The position numbers were made by a program, and so were the translations under genes. This document shows, piece by piece, positions 24,857 to 34,126 of a stretch of DNA of 64,000 nucleotides (position 1 is the stretch's first letter; each line of letters opens with the position of its first letter). The notes below the pieces were generated by a model, which worked only from the letters and a program-made list of their open reading frames with translations, did not search any database and had not been told where the DNA came from. Source of the DNA: an uncultured bacterium (GTDB taxonomy: Bacteria > Cyanobacteriota > Vampirovibrionia > Gastranaerophilales > Gastranaerophilaceae). Location: positions 1-64,000 of the forward strand of contig CAROLD010000006.1 in NCBI GenBank assembly GCA_949035555.1, given 5' to 3'.

Positions 24857-27677
24857 ATATTTCATCCTCTCCAACTATAATATTGTTTTCTAACGTATAT
24901 TGCTTTGTATATGTATCCTTAAACATTCCTTTTAACCCTACAGGATTAATAGAAATCACTTCTGTATCCGGATAATGCAATTGTATAAAATTCTCCATTC
25001 TTAACCATGATTTTTTTTGAGGTGACAGATCAATATAATTATCACCACCATATGCGTATCCGGCAGAGCAATCACAACCTACTAAAAATATTCTTTTCGG
25101 ATTACCGTGTAAAATAAATTGTAATGCTGAGAATGTTGTACCTTCTAAATTTGCTATAGGTGAAATTTCAATATCTTGAGGTATAAATTCAGATTCTAAA
25201 GGTGAACCCAAAATATACTTATGACAATTTTCTTTGTAAGAGTATTGGTTTGGTACTGGTAATAATTGATGGCTGGAATTTATATTTCTAATAAAAATAT
25301 TCGGCGGATATACTGCAAAAAACTTCTGGCAGTTATTACCCGTGTAATTTAATACTTCTAATGTCAGAGTTTCATTATTTTTTTGGTTTACAGTATTATC
25401 CTGCATAAACAAGAAGTCCAAGTTGAATCTATTCAATCTGCAAGCACCATTAACCCCTACATATACTTCATTGTCAGTATTTTTAGGGATAAAATAATTT
25501 GCTGTCGGACCTGTAGCAACAAGATAAACATCTTTATCTCTAAATGCTCCTTTATATTGACCGAATATTCTCGGATGTACGCTTTGTGATTGGATAAGCG
25601 GATATAGATTAGCCAGCTCTCTTCTAAATAAAATCTGTTCATTGAGATTCTTCATTGACTTTTTATATTCGTGATGGCGTTTTTTAAACAATCTTATACC
25701 GCATATGTAATATTCGCCCATTATATTGTTTGATTTAACTTTTAAGAAGCCTCCAAAAAATTTAGTTTTGTTAACACCATTGTCGTACAATGTTTCATTT
25801 TTTAGAAATTTGTTAATGTGTGTTGCCATATTTGTCTTTTTGTTAAAAAGATTTTGAAGAAATTTATCTTTTTTAACGTAATTCCACCATATGCTGTTAT
25901 ATTTATCTTTTGGGTTATCCCAAGGTTTCACTCCCGGGAAGTGGTAAATTGCGGGATTGTTTATTACGTCATTATATTCTTCGTCACTAATTACGTGCTC
26001 TTGAATAGCTTTTTTATAGTTGCCTATTTGTATGTGTTTAGGCATCGATATATACTTAGGGGATAAATGTAGTATAGTTTCTTCAGGAAAGACTATATTC
26101 ATTATATCTTGATCTTGATAATTAAAATTCTTTTGGGAAAGCTCTAGCACCTGTTTATTAATATTCATTAGACGAATATTTTTCAGGTTCATTACCATAA
26201 ATCCTGTATTTCTATAATTTGGAAATTTGTCAGGGAAATATGCCGTCCAATAATGGAATTTATCAGATAACATTTTCCAGTTATCTTTCAAGTTTACAGC
26301 AATATCTTTCACAGCACCTATTGTGTATTTTTCAATGCCACATTCTTTTATATCGGATAAATCACTATTAAATATCACGTCAACATCTGAGTATATGACA
26401 ATATCAGTGTCAGGTAAAATATTATGCAAGAGCAGCCTGTAATAAGCTGAATTGGTTATTCCTCGGGTTTCATAAGCATGTTTAAATACATTATTTTGTT
26501 TAATAAATGCGAGATTTGAAAACTTTGAACCCTTGTTGACAACTTTTCTTAATTTATCTTTTTCTGTTTCGTCAACATCATCAGAAACAATACAAAAAAT
26601 ATTATAGAAAGTGTTATTATTTGCACAATTCAGTAAGCTGGATATTGCAACACAAGCCGGATTTACGTATTTTTTATCAAATACAAAACAGATATTTAAA
26701 TAATCATTATTGTAGAAGCTTAAATTCTCAATTCCAAGTGTAGTTTCAAGAAATTCAATATCAGCAGCATCAGTAAAATAATGTCTGTCTAATTCTTTAT
26801 TTTTATAAGCTTCTTGGAATTCTTCAAGAAAAATTCTATAGAACTTATTCCTGATATTATGTGCAATGCGATAATAATTCCACTTATAACCTCTAAATTT
26901 AATATATGATTTTACATATTTAAGCTTTTCTTTAATTGTTGGATTACTATCCAGAAAGTGTTCGATAAAATGGTATTCTTCACAGATAGAAAATACTGAA
27001 GATAAATCTTTTACAGAAGAATTAGGATTATTTCTTCTGTAATTTATATAAGCTTTTTCGGTGAAATATACCTTATCCGCCTTCGCAAAAGCCATAAAAT
27101 TGAAACTGGTATCCTGATATCTTGCAGTTAAACTTTCAGAAAGATAAAGATTATTTTCGACAATAAAATCCTTTTTGTAAATTGCACTCCAAATAGCAGG
27201 ATCCGATAAAAATAAATCAGGATAATCTATTGGTGTTAATTCTCGATTACAAAACTCCGGTTTAAAATTTTTCTTTAATCTGGTTTTGTATTTTGAGAAA
27301 TAAGATTTATAGTCAGATTTTACAATATCAATATCTTTATCGATCGTTAATTTATATAATTCAGAATACATATTTTTATCAGCCCAGTCATCAGACTCCA
27401 ATATTCCTATGTATTCTCCTTTTGCATTATTAATGCCTGTGTTAATTGCTTTACCATAACCTTGATTTTTCTCAAGGCTTATAATTCTAAATCTGTCATC
27501 TTTACGGGCGAATTTTGCAATTAATCTTTTGGATTCCTCATTTGCACCATTATCAATTAACAAAAATTCAATTTGTTTTAATGTTTGATGCTTTAAACTT
27601 TCCAAACACTTTTTTACGTATTTTATATTATGATTATAAATAGGTGTAATAACAGACACTTTAATGTTTTTTTTCAT
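24825..27677 (-). CDS. Three-module glycosyltransferase: GT2 + GT8 + MAF/DUF115-like domain
   Basis: A 950-aa protein that appears to join three catalytic modules. Residues 1-330 are a GT2 domain (VSVITPIYNHN, FLLIDNGANEES, and LESDDWAD as the acidic metal-binding motif). Residues about 335-640 are a GT8 domain (YLNICFVFDKKYVNPACVA and the DxD motif in IVIYSDVDVIFN, then YRNTGFMVMNL). Residues about 690-930 (DKDVYLVATGPTANYF, VGVNGA, LDFLFMQD, FLVGCDCS) resemble motility-associated-factor/DUF115 or GT42-type sugar transferases. No transmembrane helices are seen. It overlaps the ABC exporter at one end and the next GT8 gene by one base at the other, so it is tightly coupled in the operon. It could add successive sugars to one acceptor. 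Confidence 0.8.
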   Translation of the reverse strand: MKKNIKVSVITPIYNHNIKYVKKCLESLKHQTLKQIEFLLIDNGANEESKRLIAKFARKDDRFRIISLEKNQGYGKAINTGINNAKGEYIGILESDDWADKNMYSELYKLTIDKDIDIVKSDYKSYFSKYKTRLKKNFKPEFCNRELTPIDYPDLFLSDPAIWSAIYKKDFIVENNLYLSESLTARYQDTSFNFMAFAKADKVYFTEKAYINYRRNNPNSSVKDLSSVFSICEEYHFIEHFLDSNPTIKEKLKYVKSYIKFRGYKWNYYRIAHNIRNKFYRIFLEEFQEAYKNKELDRHYFTDAADIEFLETTLGIENLSFYNNDYLNICFVFDKKYVNPACVAISSLLNCANNNTFYNIFCIVSDDVDETEKDKLRKVVNKGSKFSNLAFIKQNNVFKHAYETRGITNSAYYRLLLHNILPDTDIVIYSDVDVIFNSDLSDIKECGIEKYTIGAVKDIAVNLKDNWKMLSDKFHYWTAYFPDKFPNYRNTGFMVMNLKNIRLMNINKQVLELSQKNFNYQDQDIMNIVFPEETILHLSPKYISMPKHIQIGNYKKAIQEHVISDEEYNDVINNPAIYHFPGVKPWDNPKDKYNSIWWNYVKKDKFLQNLFNKKTNMATHINKFLKNETLYDNGVNKTKFFGGFLKVKSNNIMGEYYICGIRLFKKRHHEYKKSMKNLNEQILFRRELANLYPLIQSQSVHPRIFGQYKGAFRDKDVYLVATGPTANYFIPKNTDNEVYVGVNGACRLNRFNLDFLFMQDNTVNQKNNETLTLEVLNYTGNNCQKFFAVYPPNIFIRNINSSHQLLPVPNQYSYKENCHKYILGSPLESEFIPQDIEISPIANLEGTTFSALQFILHGNPKRIFLVGCDCSAGYAYGGDNYIDLSPQKKSWLRMENFIQLHYPDTEVISINPVGLKGMFKDTYTKQYTLENNIIVGEDEIFEQRYEQTVR

Positions 27678-28741
27678 TAGATATTCCCTCTTAAAAATTT
27701 TGTCGATTTTATTTTGTCATTCCAAATACGGTTTTTATATTGATAGTGTTTTTTTGCTTTTCCAAATGTAATTTTACTTAATATTCTGTATTTTAAACTT
27801 TTCACACGATACTTATTTTTATTCAGATTCAGCAGAATCGTTTCAAAAATCGAAACTTCGAGCAAATTTTTCATAAGCACTTCATAAAATGGGCTGCGTC
27901 GAGCATAATTCCACCAGAGATAGCAATATTTTAATTCCGGATAACTCCAGGGCTTTCTACTGCCTAAATAGTGTATTATTTTTGCTTCATTGATATTTAA
28001 ATTTTCCGTATTAATATCTGAAACTTCATAATTCCAATTATTATCAAGTGCTAATATTTGAGTTTTGAGTAAATAGTTTAAAGCATCTTGTTCTTGATAT
28101 AGAAAATAGTTATTATTTATCGCTTCTTTTAACTTTGAATAATAGCTGTTTTTATTATAATTTTGAATATTTATTAAGATTACACCGGTATTATAATAAG
28201 TGTTAATATCTTGTAATTTTAAAGTCTTTTTTGCGTAATCACGAATTTTTATTTTATGGATTTCTTCATTATTTTCAATAAGTGTTTTCCATATACATTC
28301 CTGACAGGAGGCAATCGGATGGTCTCCAATATCAATAGCCGAAAGTGCTTGAATATCTGTATTAAATATCAAGTCAATATCTGTAAAAATTACTTTATTA
28401 TAACTTTTCATTACCAAAGGAGATGCTATGCGATAATAGCAGGCTTCATTGAAGTATTTATGTGTTACAGTCATTTTTAAATCTTTTACGATTTCTGAAG
28501 GATTATAAAACCGTACTGAAATATTTTTTTTAGAATAAGTATCTATGATAATATTTTTGTTAAGCTCGTTTTCTGACGTAGAAAAAATAACGATATCATA
28601 ATTATGATTGTTAGAGGTGTGCTCGACTAAAGATTGAAGGCAAACTGATAAATATGGAATATATTCATCACTGCTGCTCATTGCAATAGCCGTGTAATTA
28701 TCTTTAAATATCGGCTCTAGAGTTTTTATTTCAGTTTGCAT
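27677..28741 (-). CDS. Family 8 glycosyltransferase
   Basis: A 354-aa GT8-family enzyme (galactosyl/glucosyltransferase type, retaining). It has AIAMSSSDEYIPYLSVCLQSL at the start, the metal-binding DxD in KVIFTDIDLIFNTD near residue 117-124, YYNTGVILINIQ, the acceptor/nucleotide region QEQDALNYLL, and the H-Y-L-G-S-R-K-P-W C-terminal GT8 signature. The basic C-terminal tail (KYRVKSLKYRILSKITFGKAKKHYQ) is similar to that of the neighbouring GT8. Its last base overlaps the start of the three-module protein. Confidence 0.9.
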   Translation of the reverse strand: MQTEIKTLEPIFKDNYTAIAMSSSDEYIPYLSVCLQSLVEHTSNNHNYDIVIFSTSENELNKNIIIDTYSKKNISVRFYNPSEIVKDLKMTVTHKYFNEACYYRIASPLVMKSYNKVIFTDIDLIFNTDIQALSAIDIGDHPIASCQECIWKTLIENNEEIHKIKIRDYAKKTLKLQDINTYYNTGVILINIQNYNKNSYYSKLKEAINNNYFLYQEQDALNYLLKTQILALDNNWNYEVSDINTENLNINEAKIIHYLGSRKPWSYPELKYCYLWWNYARRSPFYEVLMKNLLEVSIFETILLNLNKNKYRVKSLKYRILSKITFGKAKKHYQYKNRIWNDKIKSTKFLRGNI

Positions 28742-28761
28742 TTTTGTTTATCCTCCACGTA

Positions 28762-29880
28762 CTAATTAAAGTTTGCATTTCTAATTCTTTTACCTTCTTC
28801 TACTATATTTTTCCAGATATATTTCTTATGAATATAGTGCTTCTTTTTCTTTCCAAATGTTATATTACACAATAATCTGTAACGCCAGTACCTGATAGAA
28901 TTTTCCCGATAATTTAGTGCATAATTTAATGATTTGTTAAAGTGTAATTTTAAATTTTCAATTTGTTTTGCATTTTCATTATTTTGAATTTCAAAATTTC
29001 TTGCGAGAGCAGATAATTCTTTTTTTATATGATTATTATTATTTTTAATAGTGTTATTTGTTAGATTATGTAAAAAATATTCATAATATGGTGTTTTTCT
29101 GGCATAACTCCAGAAAATATCCTCCCATTGTAATCCTTCAATTTCCCAATATTTAGGTTTTCCACAAATGTGAATAATTTGTGGATTATTGCAAGCTTTT
29201 TCCCACATTCCTTCTTCTTGATACAATTCTTGCTGTTGTAGAATTGGACAAACATTATATTGTAGAGGTAATTCTAAGATATGATTTTTACAAACCATGT
29301 TTAAAACATTCTGTTCTGGCCATACTTTATATTTTGTTGAGTACCATTTCATACCTTCTAAAAGTTTATTTTCAATATTATCTTTTCGCCATTTATCCAG
29401 ATTTATTAGCATTACTCCGGTATTAAATCTTCGAGCAGGAAATTTTTCATTATCTCTGATTGTGTATTCATATTGAAGTTTGATACCGGGATCTACTACA
29501 GCACCAAAATAATTATCTTTAAGATTTGTATTATACAGGTCCTGCAATGAAGCAACTATAAGTAAGTCAGAATCTAAAAATAATATTTTATCTAATTCAG
29601 GTTTTAGTGAAGCTATTTTTACTCTATAGTTCGACACAATACTTATACCTGTTGCGATATCCTCAAAGTCCTTATTTTCAACAGTAATATATTCAATATT
29701 AAAATTTTTAATATTTTTTAATTCATTTATTTTACGTTTATTTTCATCTGTAATATCTGAATTTAAAATATAAATATTAAATTCATCATCAGGATTGCTA
29801 TTTTCCAATAACGAAAGTATTGATACCGATAACATAGCAGTATATTGATTACTTACGGCGTATCCTATATTGATATGCAT
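28762..29880 (-). CDS. Family 8 glycosyltransferase
   Basis: A 372-aa GT8 enzyme with NIGYAVSNQYTAMLSVSILSLLE, the DxD segment KILFLDSDLLIVASL, RFNTGVMLINLDKW, PEQNVLNMVCKNH and the HICGKPKYW C-terminal signature. The last 60 residues are a polar helix and a basic tail (NITFGKKKKHYIHKKYIWK), a pattern shared with the GT8 downstream, which suggests duplication. It overlaps the end of the flavoprotein gene by 16 bp. Predicted to act on the cytoplasmic face of the membrane. Confidence 0.9.
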   Translation of the reverse strand: MHINIGYAVSNQYTAMLSVSILSLLENSNPDDEFNIYILNSDITDENKRKINELKNIKNFNIEYITVENKDFEDIATGISIVSNYRVKIASLKPELDKILFLDSDLLIVASLQDLYNTNLKDNYFGAVVDPGIKLQYEYTIRDNEKFPARRFNTGVMLINLDKWRKDNIENKLLEGMKWYSTKYKVWPEQNVLNMVCKNHILELPLQYNVCPILQQQELYQEEGMWEKACNNPQIIHICGKPKYWEIEGLQWEDIFWSYARKTPYYEYFLHNLTNNTIKNNNNHIKKELSALARNFEIQNNENAKQIENLKLHFNKSLNYALNYRENSIRYWRYRLLCNITFGKKKKHYIHKKYIWKNIVEEGKRIRNANFN

Positions 29881-31142
29881 TTTGCAACCTCCATCCCATC
29901 TTTAAATGCTTGGTGAGTCCATTGGTATTCCCATTTTCCGAAACGTCCGATACTTTCAATACCTATGGCATTTAAGTAATCAAGTACAATTTTCCTGTTT
30001 TTATAAATGTTTTTATCGAATATCACATTGGCATATTTTTCAAATCGTATGTCTTTGACGATAATTTCATTTTCCGTAAACAGTCCCATCTTCACTAGTT
30101 TTTCAATAGTGTTTTCGAGCACAACATCTGCGTCAGGAATTTGGGATTTATTAGAGAAGAATATTTCTGCTTGCATTGAGCTGCATCCTGTAGGAACATT
30201 ATCAGGAGATTTTAAGCTCGGAGAATATACACGGCTTGATAGTATATCTTCGTCATAAATATAAAACCATAGATGTTCTGCGACATCCGTACGCTTAAAC
30301 CCCAAGGAAACCATATAGCCACAGGTGTGCATAAGCTCTGATGCCGCAGATTTAACTTCTAAAGGCACATTGCTAAGCATTTTTACAATTTCCGGAAGCG
30401 GTAGAGTTGATATTAAACGCTCATATGTTGACTGTGAACCGTCTGAGAATGTAACAATTTTGTCTTCAGCATTGATATGTGTTGCCTCTTTGTTAAATCT
30501 TATATTCAAACCTTCTCTGCATTTGTCTAAAATTGAACGAAATCCGCCTTTTTGAGGATATTTCATATGGGATGTATAATAAAATGTTTTATCTTGAGTT
30601 TCGAATGCCCCGCGTAAAACTTCTTCCAAATCAGGAGAATACATTCTGTTTCCGACCCATTTTGTTTCAAGTTCTTTCGCTTCTACTCCCCAGTATTTTT
30701 GAGTATAACGGAATGGGAAATTCTCTGCAAAATAGTCTCCATACTGCACTCTGAGCCAATCTTCATAATTTTCAAGTTCATTAAAAGGTTTTTGTCTTCT
30801 ATTTATAAAACCTTTAATAATTTGAACTTTTTCTTCTACAGGTAATGGTGCAAGGTTGTTTTGCGCAGGGTGTTTTAACCAGTAACCCTTATAATAATTT
30901 GAAGATACACTTGGATGTGCGAATGTAGGCGATGATTCTTCAAACAGATTTTTTATATAATCATCCGTGGCAAATGTGAAATGTACAAATTTGTCAAAAC
31001 GAAATCCATCTATTGTAAAATTGCCGCATAAACCACCCCAATCATTACTTTTTTCAAAAATAACAACATTTTCGCCGGCATTTTTTAAATGGTAACCGGC
31101 AGAAATACCTGCAATTCCGCTCCCTAAAATTACAACAGACAT
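29865..31142 (-). CDS. FAD-dependent amine-oxidase/UGM-like oxidoreductase
   Basis: A 425-aa flavoprotein with a Rossmann N-terminus (VVILGSGIAGISAGYHLKNAG, then VVIFEKS and GGLCGNF). The fold family includes UDP-galactopyranose mutase, protoporphyrinogen oxidase and related enzymes, and the F-R-F-D-K-F-V-H-F stretch after the GG motif is typical of sugar-cluster members. The C-terminus (IGRFGKWEYQWTHQAFKDG) completes the FAD site. Its substrate is not evident. It sits directly behind rfbG with a 1-nt gap, so it may modify a nucleotide sugar or a lipid-linked sugar. Confidence 0.75.
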   Translation of the reverse strand: MSVVILGSGIAGISAGYHLKNAGENVVIFEKSNDWGGLCGNFTIDGFRFDKFVHFTFATDDYIKNLFEESSPTFAHPSVSSNYYKGYWLKHPAQNNLAPLPVEEKVQIIKGFINRRQKPFNELENYEDWLRVQYGDYFAENFPFRYTQKYWGVEAKELETKWVGNRMYSPDLEEVLRGAFETQDKTFYYTSHMKYPQKGGFRSILDKCREGLNIRFNKEATHINAEDKIVTFSDGSQSTYERLISTLPLPEIVKMLSNVPLEVKSAASELMHTCGYMVSLGFKRTDVAEHLWFYIYDEDILSSRVYSPSLKSPDNVPTGCSSMQAEIFFSNKSQIPDADVVLENTIEKLVKMGLFTENEIIVKDIRFEKYANVIFDKNIYKNRKIVLDYLNAIGIESIGRFGKWEYQWTHQAFKDGMEVAKCISI

Positions 31143-31143
31143 T

Positions 31144-32259
31144 CTATTTTACCTCTGCTAATGACTTCTGCTCCCACATATAACCTTTGTCCATATGTGC
31201 TTGAATTTGCGTTTTGCAATAGTCAAACATGTCATTGCATTGCAAAGCTTCTTTGTACCAATCTACGGTGAATTCAATTGCTTCATAGAATGATAATTTT
31301 GCTTCCCAATTAAGCATTCTGTATGCTTTAGTAACATCTAAGCTAAGAAGAGTATTTTCATGTACCATATTTGGCATTGAAGCATCAACAACTTTACCTT
31401 TGCCATAATATTTCACCAGGTATTCAACAACTTCCCATACTGTTTTGTTGCACTCAATTGGAGGTCCGAAATTAAAACCTTCTGAATATTTAACAGGTTC
31501 TTCCATTAATTTTTGCCCTACTCGTAAATATCCGCTGAGAGGTTCTAACACATGTTCCCATGGACGAGTTGCTTTAGGACTTCTTATTTCAATATCTTTA
31601 CCTTCTTCGATAAATCTTATACAATCAGGTACAAGGCGGTTGTCTGACCAATCTCCCCCGCCAATTACATTTCCTGCTCGTACAGATGCGATGGCTTTTC
31701 CATGTTTTGTATAATCTTTAGGATTAAAATAAGAGTTTCTGTATGAGGAAATCATTAATTCCGCACAACCCTTTGATGAAGAATAAGGGTCATAACCGCC
31801 CATTCTGTCAGTTTCTTTGTAACCCCAGATTTGTTCAATATTTTCATAACACTTATCAGAAGTAATCATTACAACGGTCTTAATACAATCAAATTTTCTA
31901 ACCGCTTCCATAATATTGAGAGAGCCTATAACATTAGTTTCATAGGTGAATTTTGGATTATCATACGCAGTTCTGACTAAAGCCTGTGCCGCAAGGTGAA
32001 AAATTACTTCCGGCTGATATTTAGCAATTGTTTCTTCAAGTTTTTTACTATCTCTCACATCACCTTTTACATCTGCATATAAATGCTGTTCAAGATGAGA
32101 TGCTTTATAGTTCCCTCGTAAAGAATACGGTTCTAATGCATAACCTACAACCTTTGCTCCTAACATTGTAAGCCATATTGACAACCAGCTTCCTTTAAAA
32201 CCTGTATGACCTGTTACTAATACAGTTTTCCCATTATAAACATTATTAAAATTAGACAT
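31144..32259 (-). CDS. rfbG: CDP-glucose 4,6-dehydratase
   Basis: A 371-aa short-chain dehydrogenase/reductase that turns CDP-glucose into CDP-4-keto-6-deoxyglucose. It has the NAD-binding VLVTGHTGFKGSWLS with the following W-L characteristic of RfbG, V-I-F-H-L-A-A-Q-A-L-V-R, the catalytic TSDKCYEN, and the YxxxK pair in YDPYSSSKGCAE, then RAGNVIGGGDWS. Start overlaps the preceding epimerase stop by 8 nt with AAAGGAG upstream. With rfbF two genes upstream, the first two steps of CDP-deoxysugar synthesis are present. No rfbH (3-dehydratase) is in the window. Confidence 0.93.
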   Translation of the reverse strand: MSNFNNVYNGKTVLVTGHTGFKGSWLSIWLTMLGAKVVGYALEPYSLRGNYKASHLEQHLYADVKGDVRDSKKLEETIAKYQPEVIFHLAAQALVRTAYDNPKFTYETNVIGSLNIMEAVRKFDCIKTVVMITSDKCYENIEQIWGYKETDRMGGYDPYSSSKGCAELMISSYRNSYFNPKDYTKHGKAIASVRAGNVIGGGDWSDNRLVPDCIRFIEEGKDIEIRSPKATRPWEHVLEPLSGYLRVGQKLMEEPVKYSEGFNFGPPIECNKTVWEVVEYLVKYYGKGKVVDASMPNMVHENTLLSLDVTKAYRMLNWEAKLSFYEAIEFTVDWYKEALQCNDMFDYCKTQIQAHMDKGYMWEQKSLAEVK

Positions 32260-33169
32260 TTAATAATTCTCCTTTGTTATATTCTTTCCACCATTCAATT
32301 GTTTGTATTAATCCTTCTTCAAGAGTATATTTTGGTTCCCATCCGATGGATTTCAATTTTTCGTTATTCCCGATAACAAGTTCGTCTCCAAATGCGGCAG
32401 GAATTGCACCCCAAAGAATTTGCCCTTTAAAGTTTGTAAGCTCTGCAATCATATTAACAATATTTCGAAGTTGTACAGGTTTACCTGAACAAATATTTAC
32501 TGCTCCCTGTATTTCACTTTCAAATACGTCAACAATTCCGCGAGCAGTATCTTCAACATGCAAGTAATCCTGATATTTAAGGCAGTCACTTACTTTAACG
32601 TCTTCACCATTAATGCAGGAATTTATGACTGAAGGCATAAGTCTTTGCGGTTTCTCTTTAGGACCGTATAGATTGAATATTCTCGGCCATTTAAAATCTA
32701 TATTATTTTGTTTGCAATAAACCTTTGCAATGTTGAAAATAGCATTTTTCCCATTGCCATAAAGAGTTTGCGGATCCGTAGGAGTAGTATCCTCAATAAG
32801 ATAGCCGTACTTGTATTCATATTCTGAAATTGTACCTGCTCCTACAAATTTTTTACCACCGTATTCATGAAAATCTTTGAGTAAATTTAATGTTGCAATC
32901 GTCCAGTCCATATTAAGGTTAGAGCTATGGCAACCTTTTCCCACATACCATGCCAGATGAATTAAATTTTCAAAATGATGTTCTTTCAGAAAATTTTTAA
33001 CCGCATTTGAGTCCATTAAATTCATCTCATACTGAATAAGCCCTTCGTGATGTGGTGCAAACGGAGGGAATACAAGTGAATGAACCTCATAACCTCTTTT
33101 TAAAAGTTCATTTACAACATTTTGACCAATAAAACCTGTACCCCCGGTTATTAAAACTTTTTTTGACAT
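32252..33169 (-). CDS. NAD-dependent nucleotide-sugar epimerase/reductase
   Basis: A 305-aa extended SDR. It has VLITGGTGFIGQNVVNELL at the start, N-L-I-H-L-A-W-Y-V near residue 75, catalytic Y-x3-K in TLYGNGKNA and a PRIFNLYGP segment. The position between rfbF and rfbG suggests it acts on the CDP-4-keto-6-deoxy sugar, as a 4-reductase or epimerase (the role of abequose, paratose or tyvelose enzymes), but the sequence alone does not fix which. The ATG at 33169 is used: it directly follows the rfbF stop and has AGGAAAGG upstream. Confidence 0.82.
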   Translation of the reverse strand: MSKKVLITGGTGFIGQNVVNELLKRGYEVHSLVFPPFAPHHEGLIQYEMNLMDSNAVKNFLKEHHFENLIHLAWYVGKGCHSSNLNMDWTIATLNLLKDFHEYGGKKFVGAGTISEYEYKYGYLIEDTTPTDPQTLYGNGKNAIFNIAKVYCKQNNIDFKWPRIFNLYGPKEKPQRLMPSVINSCINGEDVKVSDCLKYQDYLHVEDTARGIVDVFESEIQGAVNICSGKPVQLRNIVNMIAELTNFKGQILWGAIPAAFGDELVIGNNEKLKSIGWEPKYTLEEGLIQTIEWWKEYNKGELLNV

Positions 33170-33170
33170 A

Positions 33171-33986
33171 TTAAACCTTTCCTGCAAGACTTACATAAGC
33201 ATTCTGTTTATCCCATACTTTCCAAGGAGCGTTACCTGATGCCCACATTTCATCAAGTTCAATCTTGTCCCTTAGTGTATCCATCGGACGCCAGAAACCA
33301 TCATGCTTATATGCACAAAGCTGTCCTGCATTTGCTATATTTTCAAGCGGTCGTCTTTCAAAAATTTCTTTTGGATTATCTGCTTCTATAAAATCAAAAA
33401 CTTCCGGCTGACAGACGAAAAATCCTCCATTTATCCATGCTCCGTCACCTTTCGGTTTTTCTTTGAATGATGCTATTGTGTTATCTGCTGTGATATTCAG
33501 TGCCCCAAATCTTCCGGAAGGCTGCACAGAGGTCATGGTCATAAGTTTCCCTGATTTTTTATGAAATTCAACAACATTTGCTATATTTACATCTGAAACG
33601 CCATCGCCGTAAGTTAATAAAAACGGTTCATTTCCTACGTAATCTTGTGCTTTTTTTATGCGTCCTCCGGTCATTGTGTTTTGTCCGGTATAAAGCATTG
33701 TAACTTTCCATGGTTCAGTACGCATTTTATGAAGTTCGATACTATTAGTTTTCATGTCCACAGTAACATCTGAATATCTTTGGTAGTAATGTACAAAATA
33801 ATCTTTAATTATATGAGATTTATAGCCTGTTAAAATTACAAAATCATTAAATCCGTAATGAGAATAAATTTTCATAATATGCCATAAAATCGGGTAACCG
33901 CCAATTTCAACCATAGGTTTCGGTTTTGTTCCAGTTTCTTCTCCTAAACGAGTACCAAGTCCCCCTGCAAGTATCAATACTTTCAT
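33171..33986 (-). CDS. rfbF: Glucose-1-phosphate cytidylyltransferase
   Basis: A 271-aa nucleotidyltransferase making CDP-glucose from CTP and glucose-1-phosphate. It has the signature LILAGGLGTRLGEETGTKPKPMVEIGG, then ILWHIMKIYSHYGFNDFVI, and LLTYGDGVSDV for metal binding. Length is normal. It starts the CDP-sugar part of the cluster, 140 bp downstream of the pyruvyl transferase gene region, so an internal promoter is possible in 33987-34126, which holds no gene. Confidence 0.93.
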   Translation of the reverse strand: MKVLILAGGLGTRLGEETGTKPKPMVEIGGYPILWHIMKIYSHYGFNDFVILTGYKSHIIKDYFVHYYQRYSDVTVDMKTNSIELHKMRTEPWKVTMLYTGQNTMTGGRIKKAQDYVGNEPFLLTYGDGVSDVNIANVVEFHKKSGKLMTMTSVQPSGRFGALNITADNTIASFKEKPKGDGAWINGGFFVCQPEVFDFIEADNPKEIFERRPLENIANAGQLCAYKHDGFWRPMDTLRDKIELDEMWASGNAPWKVWDKQNAYVSLAGKV

Positions 33987-34126
33987 TTTAAATTCCCTTC
34001 CTAAAATAAGTTTTTACGGAAAATATTTCCTTTTTTTATTTTAGTTTGGTGAATTTTAAATGTTATATCTATTTTGAAAAAAATTAGCCACATGGGTAAT
34101 ATTTTTGTAATATAAATTTACATATA

